From Cellvibrio sp. PSBB006 (lineage in GTDB: Bacteria; Pseudomonadota; Gammaproteobacteria; Pseudomonadales; Cellvibrionaceae), in the NCBI RefSeq assembly GCF_002162135.1, contig NZ_CP021382.1, forward strand, positions 310,001-374,000: 64,000 bases of DNA. The letters are read 5' to 3'. Both the position numbers and the translations under genes were made by a program. This document shows positions 34,693 to 42,213 of the stretch, piece by piece (positions within the stretch are counted from its first letter, which is position 1; every line of letters begins with the position of its first letter). A model generated the notes under the pieces. The model saw only the letters and a program-made list of their open reading frames with translations, was not told where the DNA came from and ran no database searches.

Positions 34693-35768
34693 TGAACTCT
34701 CCGCGTTTCTCTGTTGCCGTAATACTGTCGTTGTTCCTGTTGCTGGCCGGTTGTGCACCGCAATCGGCGAAAGAGCCAACACCGATTCCGGTGAAGTTTG
34801 TGGTTGTCACCATGTTTGAAATTGGTGAAGACGAAGGTGATAAAGCCGGTGAATTCCAGTTGTGGAAAGAGCGGCAAAAGCTGACCAAAAAATTTCCGTT
34901 TCCCAATTCCTTTCATGACATTTATATGAATGAGGAAACCGGTGTGTTAGCCATTGTCACAGGTATTGGCACGGCCTATTCAACCTCGGCCACCATGGCG
35001 CTGGGTATGGACCCGCGTTTTGATTTATCCAAAGCCTATTGGTTAGTGGCAGGTATTGCCGGCATAGACCCGGAAGATGCGTCTATCGGTTCAGCGGCCT
35101 GGGCAGAATATTTGGTGGATGGCGATCTCGCGCACGAAATTGATGCACGCGAAATTCCCGAGGGTTGGGAGACTGGCTATTTTGCTCGTCATACGAAAAA
35201 ACCTTATGACCCGAACAAACCGGAACCCACGGGTGAGATGCTGCGCTTGAATCCTGAATTAACGGAGTGGGCGTATCAGTTAACCAAAGACATTAGCTTG
35301 CCGGATTTACCAGGCCTTGCGGATACGCGTGCGCTTTACACGGAACATCCCAATGCACAAAAGCCGCCGTTTGTATTGAAGGGTGACCAGTTGGCTGCGA
35401 TGACCTTTTGGCACGGCGCCATCATGAATGACTGGGCCAACAAGTGGGTGGATTACTGGAGCGAAGGCAAGGGCGAATTTGTCACCTCGGCAATGGAAGA
35501 TACGGGGACGTTTTTATCACTCAGCTTTTTGCACAACATCGGCAAGGTGGATAAAAACCGCGTGATGGTATTGCGTACCGGCAGCAACTACACCATGCCG
35601 CCGCCGGGCGTGACCGCTGCGGAAAGTCTGCTGGCGGAAAATGAAGGCTACGCTGGACTCGATGCCTCGCTCGAATCCGCCTATATTGTAGGAACGGCGG
35701 TATTGGACAAGATCCTTGGCAACTGGGATGTCTACAAAGACAAGGTTCCTACTCCAGCGGACCTGTAA
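34689..35768 (+). CDS. Purine nucleoside permease (NUP) family lipoprotein
   Basis: Full-length 359-residue member of the NUP family. The signal peptide ends in a lipobox LLAGC-A, so it is a lipid-anchored periplasmic protein with no membrane helices, which argues against a classical permease. TGIGTAYSTSATMALGM and YWLVAGIAGIDPEDASIGS resemble the purine-binding part of nucleoside phosphorylases. A role in binding or cleaving nucleosides is therefore plausible (inference). It is co-transcribed with the phosphorylase-like gene (ATGA overlap) and is paralogous to the fragment at 1-720. Confidence 0.88.
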   Translation: MMNSPRFSVAVILSLFLLLAGCAPQSAKEPTPIPVKFVVVTMFEIGEDEGDKAGEFQLWKERQKLTKKFPFPNSFHDIYMNEETGVLAIVTGIGTAYSTSATMALGMDPRFDLSKAYWLVAGIAGIDPEDASIGSAAWAEYLVDGDLAHEIDAREIPEGWETGYFARHTKKPYDPNKPEPTGEMLRLNPELTEWAYQLTKDISLPDLPGLADTRALYTEHPNAQKPPFVLKGDQLAAMTFWHGAIMNDWANKWVDYWSEGKGEFVTSAMEDTGTFLSLSFLHNIGKVDKNRVMVLRTGSNYTMPPPGVTAAESLLAENEGYAGLDASLESAYIVGTAVLDKILGNWDVYKDKVPTPADL

Positions 35769-35793
35769 GGCTCCTATGCCAGCGGATCTGTAA
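35754..35793. repeat. Tandem duplication at the NUP-family stop codon
   Basis: CCAGCGGACCTGTAA (35754-35768, containing the stop) recurs 25 bases later as CCAGCGGATCTGTAA (35779-35793). The flanks of the two copies also agree, indicating a local 25-base tandem duplication of the gene end. Confidence 0.75.
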
Positions 35794-35806
35794 TAACGGT
35801 TTGTTT

Positions 35807-35827
35807 GTCGGCGCCACTGGCGCCGAC
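35807..35827. other. Strong hairpin upstream of the amidase gene
   Basis: GTCGGCGCC-ACT-GGCGCCGAC is a nine-pair GC-rich stem without a T-run. It lies 58 bases upstream of the amidase ATG. It is an attenuator, a partial terminator of the upstream pair, or a regulator site. Confidence 0.5.
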
Positions 35828-35884
35828 CTGATGTAAAGATGTGGGCGATGCATCGGGCATGGCCCCTTGGCAGGAAACGTTTTG

Positions 35885-37087
35885 ATGTCGTTTGATCAGC
35901 GGGTCTATGCGTGGCGCGGTCATTTTCCCGCGCCGACCCTGGCGACCGGCAGCCTGGCAGGGCTGCGGCTCGGCGTTAAGGATCTATTTCATATTGCCGG
36001 TCTTCCCACCGGCGCGGGCAATCCGGACTGGCTCGCCAGCCATCCGCTGCCGCAACAGACTTCACCCATAGTGTTCGATCTTATGCAGGCCGGTGCGGAA
36101 TTGGCCGGCAAGACCCAGACGGACGAATTGGCTTACAGCCTCAACGGCCTGAATATTCATTACGGCGCGCCCCTCAATCCCCAGTGCCCTGATCGCCTGC
36201 CGGGTGGTTCCAGCAGCGGTTCGGCCGTGGCCGTGGCCGCCGGTGAGATTGATATCGGCCTGGGCACAGACACCGGCGGCTCCATCCGTGTGCCGGCCAG
36301 TTACAACGGGTTATTTGGTATTCGCACTACTCATGGTTTATTGAGTCGGGAACACATGGTGCCCCTGGCGCCGCTGTTCGATACCGTTGGCTGGATGACG
36401 GCGGACGGCACATTGCTGGAAGCCGTCGGCAAAGTACTCCTGCCGGAAGATCTGCCGCAGTGGTCAGCAGGTCCTTTACGGGTGGGTGTGATCGAGCCGG
36501 AGATTCAGGGTTTAGCCCTGTGGACCGAGGATCACGAAGCCTGGCTGACCCATCAGATAGGCCTGAATGTATTCAAACGTCTGAGCTTGTCCGCCGACTG
36601 GCTGGCACGGGCCAGCCAATGCTTTCGCACCTTGCAGGGCCGCGCCATCTGGCAAACCCACGGTCAATGGATCAGTGAACGCCAACCGCATTTTGCGCCC
36701 GACATTCACGCGCGCTTTGACTGGTGCAGCCAGTTAACGCCAGCGCAGGAACGCGAAGCGCAAATCCAGCGCCTTGCGTTACAGGTAGAGATCCAGGATT
36801 GGTTTGAAGGTATCGACCTATTGTTGTTGTCAACCACGCCTGGCCCGGCGCCGCTATTAGGAGCCGATACCGCCTGGATGGATCACTACCGCAGTCAGTT
36901 GATGGGCCTCACCGCGCCTGCTGGTTTGGCCGGTTTGCCGCAGGTCCATCTACCGGTACTCAGTGTGGCGGGGGCGCCGGCCGGCGTCTCTCTGTTGGGG
37001 CAAGCCGGTTTTGACCGGGCCTTGCTGGAGCTGGCAGCCCATCTGGATCGGGCGGCCTCGTTGCGCATTGCACAGGTGATGCTATGA
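35885..37087 (+). CDS. Amidase (AtzE/HpxY-like, amidase signature family)
   Basis: Amidase-signature enzyme of about 400 residues. Catalytic pieces are LRLGVKDLFHIAG (lysine), GGSSSGSAVAVAAGEID (serine cluster), and TDTGGSIRVPASYNGLFG (nucleophile). The hpxWXYZ cluster of Klebsiella pairs such an amidase with a GGT-like oxamate amidohydrolase. The same pairing here, overlapping by 4 bases, suggests a role in the oxalurate/oxamate tail of allantoin breakdown (inference). The ATG at 35885 follows AGGAAA; a TTG at 35867 is less likely. Local GC content looks higher than in neighbouring genes. Confidence 0.85.
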   Translation: MSFDQRVYAWRGHFPAPTLATGSLAGLRLGVKDLFHIAGLPTGAGNPDWLASHPLPQQTSPIVFDLMQAGAELAGKTQTDELAYSLNGLNIHYGAPLNPQCPDRLPGGSSSGSAVAVAAGEIDIGLGTDTGGSIRVPASYNGLFGIRTTHGLLSREHMVPLAPLFDTVGWMTADGTLLEAVGKVLLPEDLPQWSAGPLRVGVIEPEIQGLALWTEDHEAWLTHQIGLNVFKRLSLSADWLARASQCFRTLQGRAIWQTHGQWISERQPHFAPDIHARFDWCSQLTPAQEREAQIQRLALQVEIQDWFEGIDLLLLSTTPGPAPLLGADTAWMDHYRSQLMGLTAPAGLAGLPQVHLPVLSVAGAPAGVSLLGQAGFDRALLELAAHLDRAASLRIAQVML

Positions 37088-38673
37088 CAGCTATCGGATT
37101 TTCCGCACCGCATTATCAAGCGTCTGAAATAGGGCTGGCAGTACTGCGTGAAGGCGGCAGTGCGATCGATGCCATGATTGCGGCGGCGGCGGCGATCAGC
37201 GTCCTGTATCCCCACATGAACAGCCTGGCTGGCGATGGTTTCTGGCTGATTCATAAACCCGGCGAAGCGCCGCGCGCCATTGATGCGTGCGGCCCGGCGG
37301 CGGGGCTGGCGAGTATCGAGTGGTATCAGTATCAAAAGCAAACGACGATTCCGGGACGCGGTCCGCTGGCCGCCCTGACCGTCGGCGGAACCTTGGGCGG
37401 ATGGCAGCGAGCGCGGGATATTGCCGCAGAAACCCAGGCGAATATCCCTTTGCCTGAACTGCTGGCGCCGGCCATCAGTCTGGCGAAGCAGGGCATTCGC
37501 GTGACCGACAGTCTGGCCGCTGCGAGTCACAAGGTGATGATGGAGATGGCCCGCCTGGAAGAGTTTCAGCGGGTATTCGCGCCGGGCAATCAGTTGTTGG
37601 AAGCCGGCCAGACCTTTACCAATCCGGACCTGGCCGACTTTATTGCGCAATTGGCCCACGCCGGTCTGGACGATTTTTATCGTGGCGCACTGGCTAACGA
37701 CATCGCCAGCGCTCTGACGGCCGTCGGCAGTCCGCTGCGACTGGACGATTTGCACGGCTATCGCGCCCAGGAAGTAGCACCCCTCTCGGTAACCACCCGC
37801 CTCGGTCAGTGTTTTAACTTACCCGCACCCACCCAGGGGCTGGCGTCATTGCTGATCCTGGCGATCTACGACCGGTTATTCCAGCCGGGTTGGGATGAAT
37901 CAGTGCGGGTCCATGCGCTTATCGAAGCCACCAAGCAGGCATTTCTGGTGCGGGATCGTGAAGTCTTTGACCCGCGCCGCCTGAGCGAGCGTTGGCCGGC
38001 GCTATTGTCCGACAGCCACGTCGAACAACTGGCGGGGCAGGTAGGCTTGCAAGCCTTGCCATGGCCGCAACCCGCTGCGCCGGGCGATACCGTGTGGATG
38101 GGTTGTGTGGATAAAAATGGCGTCATGGTGAGTTTTATCCAGAGCATTTACTGGGAATTCGGCTCCGGCGTAGTCATTCCCGACATGGGGTTGGTCTGGA
38201 ACAATCGTGGTGTGAGCTTCAGTCTGGACCCACAGCACTCCAACGCTCTGGCACCGGGCTACAAACCCTTTCATACGCTCAACCCGGCCATGATGCTGTT
38301 GGATGACGGTCGCCGTATCAGTTACGGCACCATGGGTGGCGAAGGCCAACCACAAACCCAGGCTGCACTGCTGACCCGCTATCTGTATGACGGCCTATCC
38401 CTGGAGCAGGCCATCAGTCGCGGTCGCTGGTTACTGGGCCGCACCTGGGGCGACAACAATCACGATTTGAAGATGGAGCAAGACTTGGTGGATATTCTGG
38501 GGGATTCCCTAAGCGCGCGCGGACACATGATCAAACCTATCCCTGCACACAGCGAATTAATGGGCCACGCCGGTGCCGTGGTCCACACCGCCGATGGCCG
38601 GGTTGCCGCGGCCAGTGATCCGCGCAGCAATGGCGCCGGGTTAGTGGGCGAGGCTGTCGGAGTGGCTGGATGA
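37084..38673 (+). CDS. Gamma-glutamyltransferase-like amidohydrolase (HpxW/oxamate type)
   Basis: GGT-superfamily N-terminal-nucleophile hydrolase of 529 residues without a signal peptide. The glycine-rich N-terminal block GGSAIDAMIAAAAAISVLYPH is characteristic. The predicted autoprocessing threonine is T336 in PGDTVWMGCVD, and the C-terminal part has FHTLNPAMML and GTMGGEGQPQTQ. Absence of export and pairing with the amidase match HpxW, the oxamate amidohydrolase that ends allantoin degradation with oxalate and ammonia (substrate inferred from context). Overlaps the amidase stop (ATGA) and its own stop overlaps the next gene. Confidence 0.87.
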   Translation: MTAIGFSAPHYQASEIGLAVLREGGSAIDAMIAAAAAISVLYPHMNSLAGDGFWLIHKPGEAPRAIDACGPAAGLASIEWYQYQKQTTIPGRGPLAALTVGGTLGGWQRARDIAAETQANIPLPELLAPAISLAKQGIRVTDSLAAASHKVMMEMARLEEFQRVFAPGNQLLEAGQTFTNPDLADFIAQLAHAGLDDFYRGALANDIASALTAVGSPLRLDDLHGYRAQEVAPLSVTTRLGQCFNLPAPTQGLASLLILAIYDRLFQPGWDESVRVHALIEATKQAFLVRDREVFDPRRLSERWPALLSDSHVEQLAGQVGLQALPWPQPAAPGDTVWMGCVDKNGVMVSFIQSIYWEFGSGVVIPDMGLVWNNRGVSFSLDPQHSNALAPGYKPFHTLNPAMMLLDDGRRISYGTMGGEGQPQTQAALLTRYLYDGLSLEQAISRGRWLLGRTWGDNNHDLKMEQDLVDILGDSLSARGHMIKPIPAHSELMGHAGAVVHTADGRVAAASDPRSNGAGLVGEAVGVAG

Positions 38674-39494
38674 GTGAATTTTTATGGGAGTGGCTGCCCC
38701 TGATACTCGTCATGCTCGGCACCGGTGCCTGTGCGGGTATCCTGGCCGGGTTACTCGGCGTGGGCGGTGGTATTGTCATCGTCCCGGTGCTGTATTTTGT
38801 ATTGCAGACGCTGGGCATTAGCGCAGCCAGCGCTATCCTGATTGCCACTGGCACTTCCTTGCTGGTGATTGTGCCGACCAGTATTTCATCGGTGCGCGCA
38901 CATCATAAACGCGGCAATGTCGACTGCGCGCTGCTGAAACGCTGGTGGCCGTTTATGGTGATTGGTGTGATCTGTGGCAGCACCGTAGCCTTGCGCGTAA
39001 ACGGCGAAATCGTCAGCGGCGTGTTCGGTGTGGTCGCGGTGTTGGTGGCGGCCAATATGCTGTTTCGCGCCAAGGCCGCACCCATCGTGCAGCAATTGCC
39101 AGGCATGGTCGGGCAGGGTGTGATGGCGGGCAGCGTGGGGTTTTTCTCGGTGATGATGGGCGTGGGCGGCGGCACCTTGGGCGTTCCGCTACTGACTTCC
39201 TGTAATTATCCATCCCATCGTGCGGTGGGCACAGCAGCCTTCTTCGGATTATTGATCTCCATCCCCGGCGCCATCGCCATGCTCCTGGCCGCCACACCGG
39301 CGGATGCGCCGGAAGGCATGATCGGCATGGTCAACCTGCCGGGCTTTGCACTGATTGTTCCCTTGACCGTTTTACTCGCACCGGTGGGCGCCTGGCTGGG
39401 CGCAAAGCTGGATGCGGTGATGTTAAAAAGAGTATTCGCGATTTTTTTATGCATCAGCGGCGGTCGCATGTTGATGCAGCTTTTTGGAGTGTGA
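38670..39494 (+). CDS. TauE/SafE-family membrane permease
   Basis: 274-residue inner-membrane protein of the sulfite exporter/anion permease family with about eight helices (GVGGGIVIVPVLYFVL and MGVGGGTLGVPLLTS are the two family repeats). It lies between the GGT-like gene and the aminotransferase, in the same operon by ATGA overlap. An exporter for an organic acid such as oxalate or oxamate is a reasonable guess from context, but the family is broad and mostly linked to sulfur compounds. Confidence 0.87.
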   Translation: MSEFLWEWLPLILVMLGTGACAGILAGLLGVGGGIVIVPVLYFVLQTLGISAASAILIATGTSLLVIVPTSISSVRAHHKRGNVDCALLKRWWPFMVIGVICGSTVALRVNGEIVSGVFGVVAVLVAANMLFRAKAAPIVQQLPGMVGQGVMAGSVGFFSVMMGVGGGTLGVPLLTSCNYPSHRAVGTAAFFGLLISIPGAIAMLLAATPADAPEGMIGMVNLPGFALIVPLTVLLAPVGAWLGAKLDAVMLKRVFAIFLCISGGRMLMQLFGV

Positions 39495-39495
39495 C

Positions 39496-40752
39496 ATGTC
39501 CGACCGTTTTCAACCTGCTGCCAATTTATTAACCCCATTTTCTCCACCACCGCGACTCTTGATGGGCCCCGGCCCCATCACTGTCGACCCGCGCGTACTG
39601 CGCGCCATGTCCGCGCAACTGGTCGGCCAATACGACCCGGCCATGACCCAATGTATGAACGACACCATGGCGCTGTATCGCAGTGTTTTTAAAACAGACA
39701 ATCAGTGGACATTATTAATTGACGGTACGTCACGTGCAGGTATTGAAGCCGTATTGATTTCATTACTTGAGCCTGGCGACAAAGTTCTTGTACCGATCTT
39801 CGGTCGCTTCGGCCACTTGTTGTGTGAAATTGCCGAACGTTGCGGCGCAGAAGTGCATCGCATCGAGAAAACCTGGGGCGACGTTTTTTCGGCGGAAGAA
39901 ATTGAAGCCGCGATTAAAAATGTACAACCCAAATTATTGGCCGTCGTACAAGGCGACACCTCCACCACCATGCTGCAACCACTGCAACACCTCGGCGAGA
40001 TGTGCGAGCGTTACGGCGTTTTATTTTACTCAGACGCCACCGCTTCCATCGGCGGAAATCCATTCCTCACCGACGACTGGAAACTCGACGCTGTTTCCGT
40101 TGGCCTGCAAAAATGTTTATGCGGCCCCTCCGGCAGCGCACCCATAACCTTAAGCGACAAGGCCGTAAAAACCATTCGCAAACGCCGCCACGTTGAAGCC
40201 GGCATTCGCAACGAACACCACAAAGACGGCAGCGGCTTACGCATCGCCTCCAACTATTTTGATCTGGGCATGATCATGGACTACTGGGGCGAAGAACGCC
40301 TCAACCACCACACCGAAGCCACAACCATGCTATACGGCGCCCGCGAATGCGCACGCATCTTATTGGAAGAAGGCGTAGACAACGCCATCGAACGCCACCG
40401 CATCCACGGCCGTGCCATGACCGAAGGTTTGGCCGCGATGAACATGAAACTCTTCGGCGATCAGTCACACAAAATGCATAATGTGGTAGGTGTTTACATT
40501 CCGGATGGCGTAGCAGGCGAGGCGGTGCGCGGTTCGATGTTGAATGATTTTGGTATTGAAATTGGTACGTCGTTTGGGCCTTTGCACGGAAAAATCTGGC
40601 GCGTGGGGACGATGGGTTATAACGCGCGGAAGGATGCGGTGTTGCAGACGTTGGTGGCGCTGGAGGCGGTGTTGCGGCGGCAGGGGCATGGGATGACGGC
40701 GAATGCCGGTGTTGATCGGGCACTCGCTATTTATGTTGAAGAAGGGCTTTAA
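39496..40752 (+). CDS. Class V aminotransferase, ureidoglycine/alanine-glyoxylate type (PucG/HpxJ-like)
   Basis: Pyridoxal-phosphate enzyme of about 418 residues. MGPGPITVDPRVLRAM is the family start, DGTSRAGIEAVLIS, YSDATASIGGNPF and the PLP lysine in VGLQKCLCGPSG follow. PucG and HpxJ members transfer the amino group of ureidoglycine to glyoxylate and fit the step after allantoate hydrolysis. Alanine-glyoxylate activity is the alternative. The ATG at 39496 follows GGAG; a TTG at 39484 is less likely. Codons are C/A-rich up to about 40.48 kb and then abruptly G/T-rich to the stop, a conspicuous switch inside one gene. Confidence 0.9.
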   Translation: MSDRFQPAANLLTPFSPPPRLLMGPGPITVDPRVLRAMSAQLVGQYDPAMTQCMNDTMALYRSVFKTDNQWTLLIDGTSRAGIEAVLISLLEPGDKVLVPIFGRFGHLLCEIAERCGAEVHRIEKTWGDVFSAEEIEAAIKNVQPKLLAVVQGDTSTTMLQPLQHLGEMCERYGVLFYSDATASIGGNPFLTDDWKLDAVSVGLQKCLCGPSGSAPITLSDKAVKTIRKRRHVEAGIRNEHHKDGSGLRIASNYFDLGMIMDYWGEERLNHHTEATTMLYGARECARILLEEGVDNAIERHRIHGRAMTEGLAAMNMKLFGDQSHKMHNVVGVYIPDGVAGEAVRGSMLNDFGIEIGTSFGPLHGKIWRVGTMGYNARKDAVLQTLVALEAVLRRQGHGMTANAGVDRALAIYVEEGL

Positions 40753-40796
40753 CGCTTTTGCTTTTTTCTGTCTCGCTTACAGCGGAATAGCTTAGG

Positions 40797-40951
40797 GGGA
40801 GTTCGGTGTTTGTTATTGCGACCATCAGCGGCAAGGACGACCCACATGGATGTGGGAAGTTTCCCGAAGCGCCGGGAGCGCGTAGGGATGCCGCTGTTGA
40901 GCCTACAAGGATGTATTCACGGCGTGTCGCAATAACAAATGCCGAACTCCC
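40797..40951 (+). repeat. Three-way-junction palindromic element A7, long variant
   Basis: The outer arms 40797-40822 and 40926-40951 give 24 Watson-Crick and two G-U pairs. The P3 insertion resembles that of A6 and includes CCCACAT/ATGTGGG, with CCC/GGG replacing the GCC/GGC of A6. It follows the aminotransferase stop by about 45 bases. Confidence 0.9.
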
Positions 40952-41015
40952 TGACGCACTACCTAAGATATATAAACCCGATTTTGTACGTACTAATTTT
41001 TTTACTTTTGCGTGA

Positions 41016-41123
41016 ACATGACTTCGGTACTTACCATGGTGACACGCCGTGAATACATCCCTGTAGGCTCAACAGCGACATCCATGTCGCTGATGGTCAC
41101 CATGGTAAGTACCGAATTCATGT
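41016..41123 (-). repeat. Three-way-junction palindromic element A8
   Basis: The outer arms 41016-41043 and 41096-41123 pair at 27 of 28 positions. The inner hairpin is CAGCGACAT/ATGTCGCTG. It lies immediately upstream of the ribosome site of the adenine deaminase gene, so in mRNA it would sit in the leader. Confidence 0.9.
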
Positions 41124-41144
41124 CGGCAAGATTGGAGTGTTGAA

Positions 41145-42203
41145 ATGAGAAATTTAAACGCGGATTTACATGGTCTGGGCAGGTTGGAAGAAATTGCCAC
41201 TAAAGAGTTTTTGGCGGGTATGCCTAAAGCAGAACTGCATATGCATATTGATGGAGCACTCTCACCAGCCATGATGTTCGCGCTGGGTGAACGGAATCAA
41301 GTCAAATTACCATATAAATCCGTCGCAGAAATTGAAGCCGCCTATCAGTTTACTAACCTGCAAAGTTTTCTTGATTTGTTATATCAAGGCGCTTCTGTGC
41401 TTAAGCACGAGCAGGATTATTATGATCTGACGCGGGATTATTTTTCCAAGTGTAAAGAAGATAATGTTGTTCATACTGAATTGTCGTTTGATCCACAAAC
41501 CCACACCGAGCGCGGTATTGCTTTCGATACGGTGATCAGCGGGATTTTGCGGGCGATGGAGGATGCGCGGAAGGAGTGGGGGGTCAGTTCTAAATTGGTG
41601 ATGGATTTTCTGCGGCATTTAAGTGCAGAGAATGCGATGCAGACGCTGGAGCAGGCGTTGCCGTGGAAGGATAAGATTATTGCGGTGGGGCTGGATAGTT
41701 CTGAAATGGGGCATCCGCCGAGTAAGTTTACTGCGGTGTTTGCCCGTGCGCGGGAGGAGGGGTTTCGGGTGGTGGCTCATGCGGGTGAGGAGGGGCCGCC
41801 GGCGTATATTTGGGAGGCGATTAATTTGCTGAAGGTGGATCGCATTGATCATGGTGTACGTTCGGATGAAGATCCGGCGTTGATGGAATATCTGCGCGAA
41901 ACACAAATCCCGTTGACGGTTTGCCCGTTGTCTAACGTTCGTTTATGTGTATACGACAAGATGCAGGATCACAATCTATTTACCTTGATGGATGCGGGGT
42001 TGCGGGTGATGGTGAATTCGGATGATCCCACCTATTTTGGCGGTTATCTGAATGATAATTTCTTTGCACTGGCCGATGCGTTTCCGATGACGCGCGCACA
42101 GGCATTGCAGTTGGCCCATAACAGTTTTACGGCCAGTTTTATCAGCGATGCTGAAAAAACACACTTCATTAAACAGCTTCGGGATTATGCGGTAACGCAT
42201 TAA
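41145..42203 (+). CDS. Adenine/adenosine deaminase (cytoplasmic, Ada fold)
   Basis: Zinc deaminase of 352 residues without a signal peptide. [15 protein letters not shown] (HxH), [23 protein letters not shown] and [12 protein letters not shown] are visible. The [13 protein letters not shown] stretch matches the adenine deaminase (PA0148-like) branch rather than classical adenosine deaminase. It therefore probably converts adenine to hypoxanthine for xanthine dehydrogenase (subgroup is inference). GGAG lies 10 bases before the ATG. Codons become strongly G/T-rich between about 41.5 and 41.86 kb. Confidence 0.9.
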   Translation: MRNLNADLHGLGRLEEIATKEFLAGMPKAELHMHIDGALSPAMMFALGERNQVKLPYKSVAEIEAAYQFTNLQSFLDLLYQGASVLKHEQDYYDLTRDYFSKCKEDNVVHTELSFDPQTHTERGIAFDTVISGILRAMEDARKEWGVSSKLVMDFLRHLSAENAMQTLEQALPWKDKIIAVGLDSSEMGHPPSKFTAVFARAREEGFRVVAHAGEEGPPAYIWEAINLLKVDRIDHGVRSDEDPALMEYLRETQIPLTVCPLSNVRLCVYDKMQDHNLFTLMDAGLRVMVNSDDPTYFGGYLNDNFFALADAFPMTRAQALQLAHNSFTASFISDAEKTHFIKQLRDYAVTH

Positions 42204-42213
42204 GAGTTAATTC

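Larger units (their letters stand above)
40753..41144. other. Intergenic region with two palindromic elements
   Basis: Contains elements A7 (40797-40951, long variant) and A8 (41016-41123) in opposite orientation with an AT-rich spacer. A8 ends 21 bases before the ATG of the adenine deaminase gene. Nothing else is recognised; the ATG-led frame at 40806 translates repeat sequence. Confidence 0.6.
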
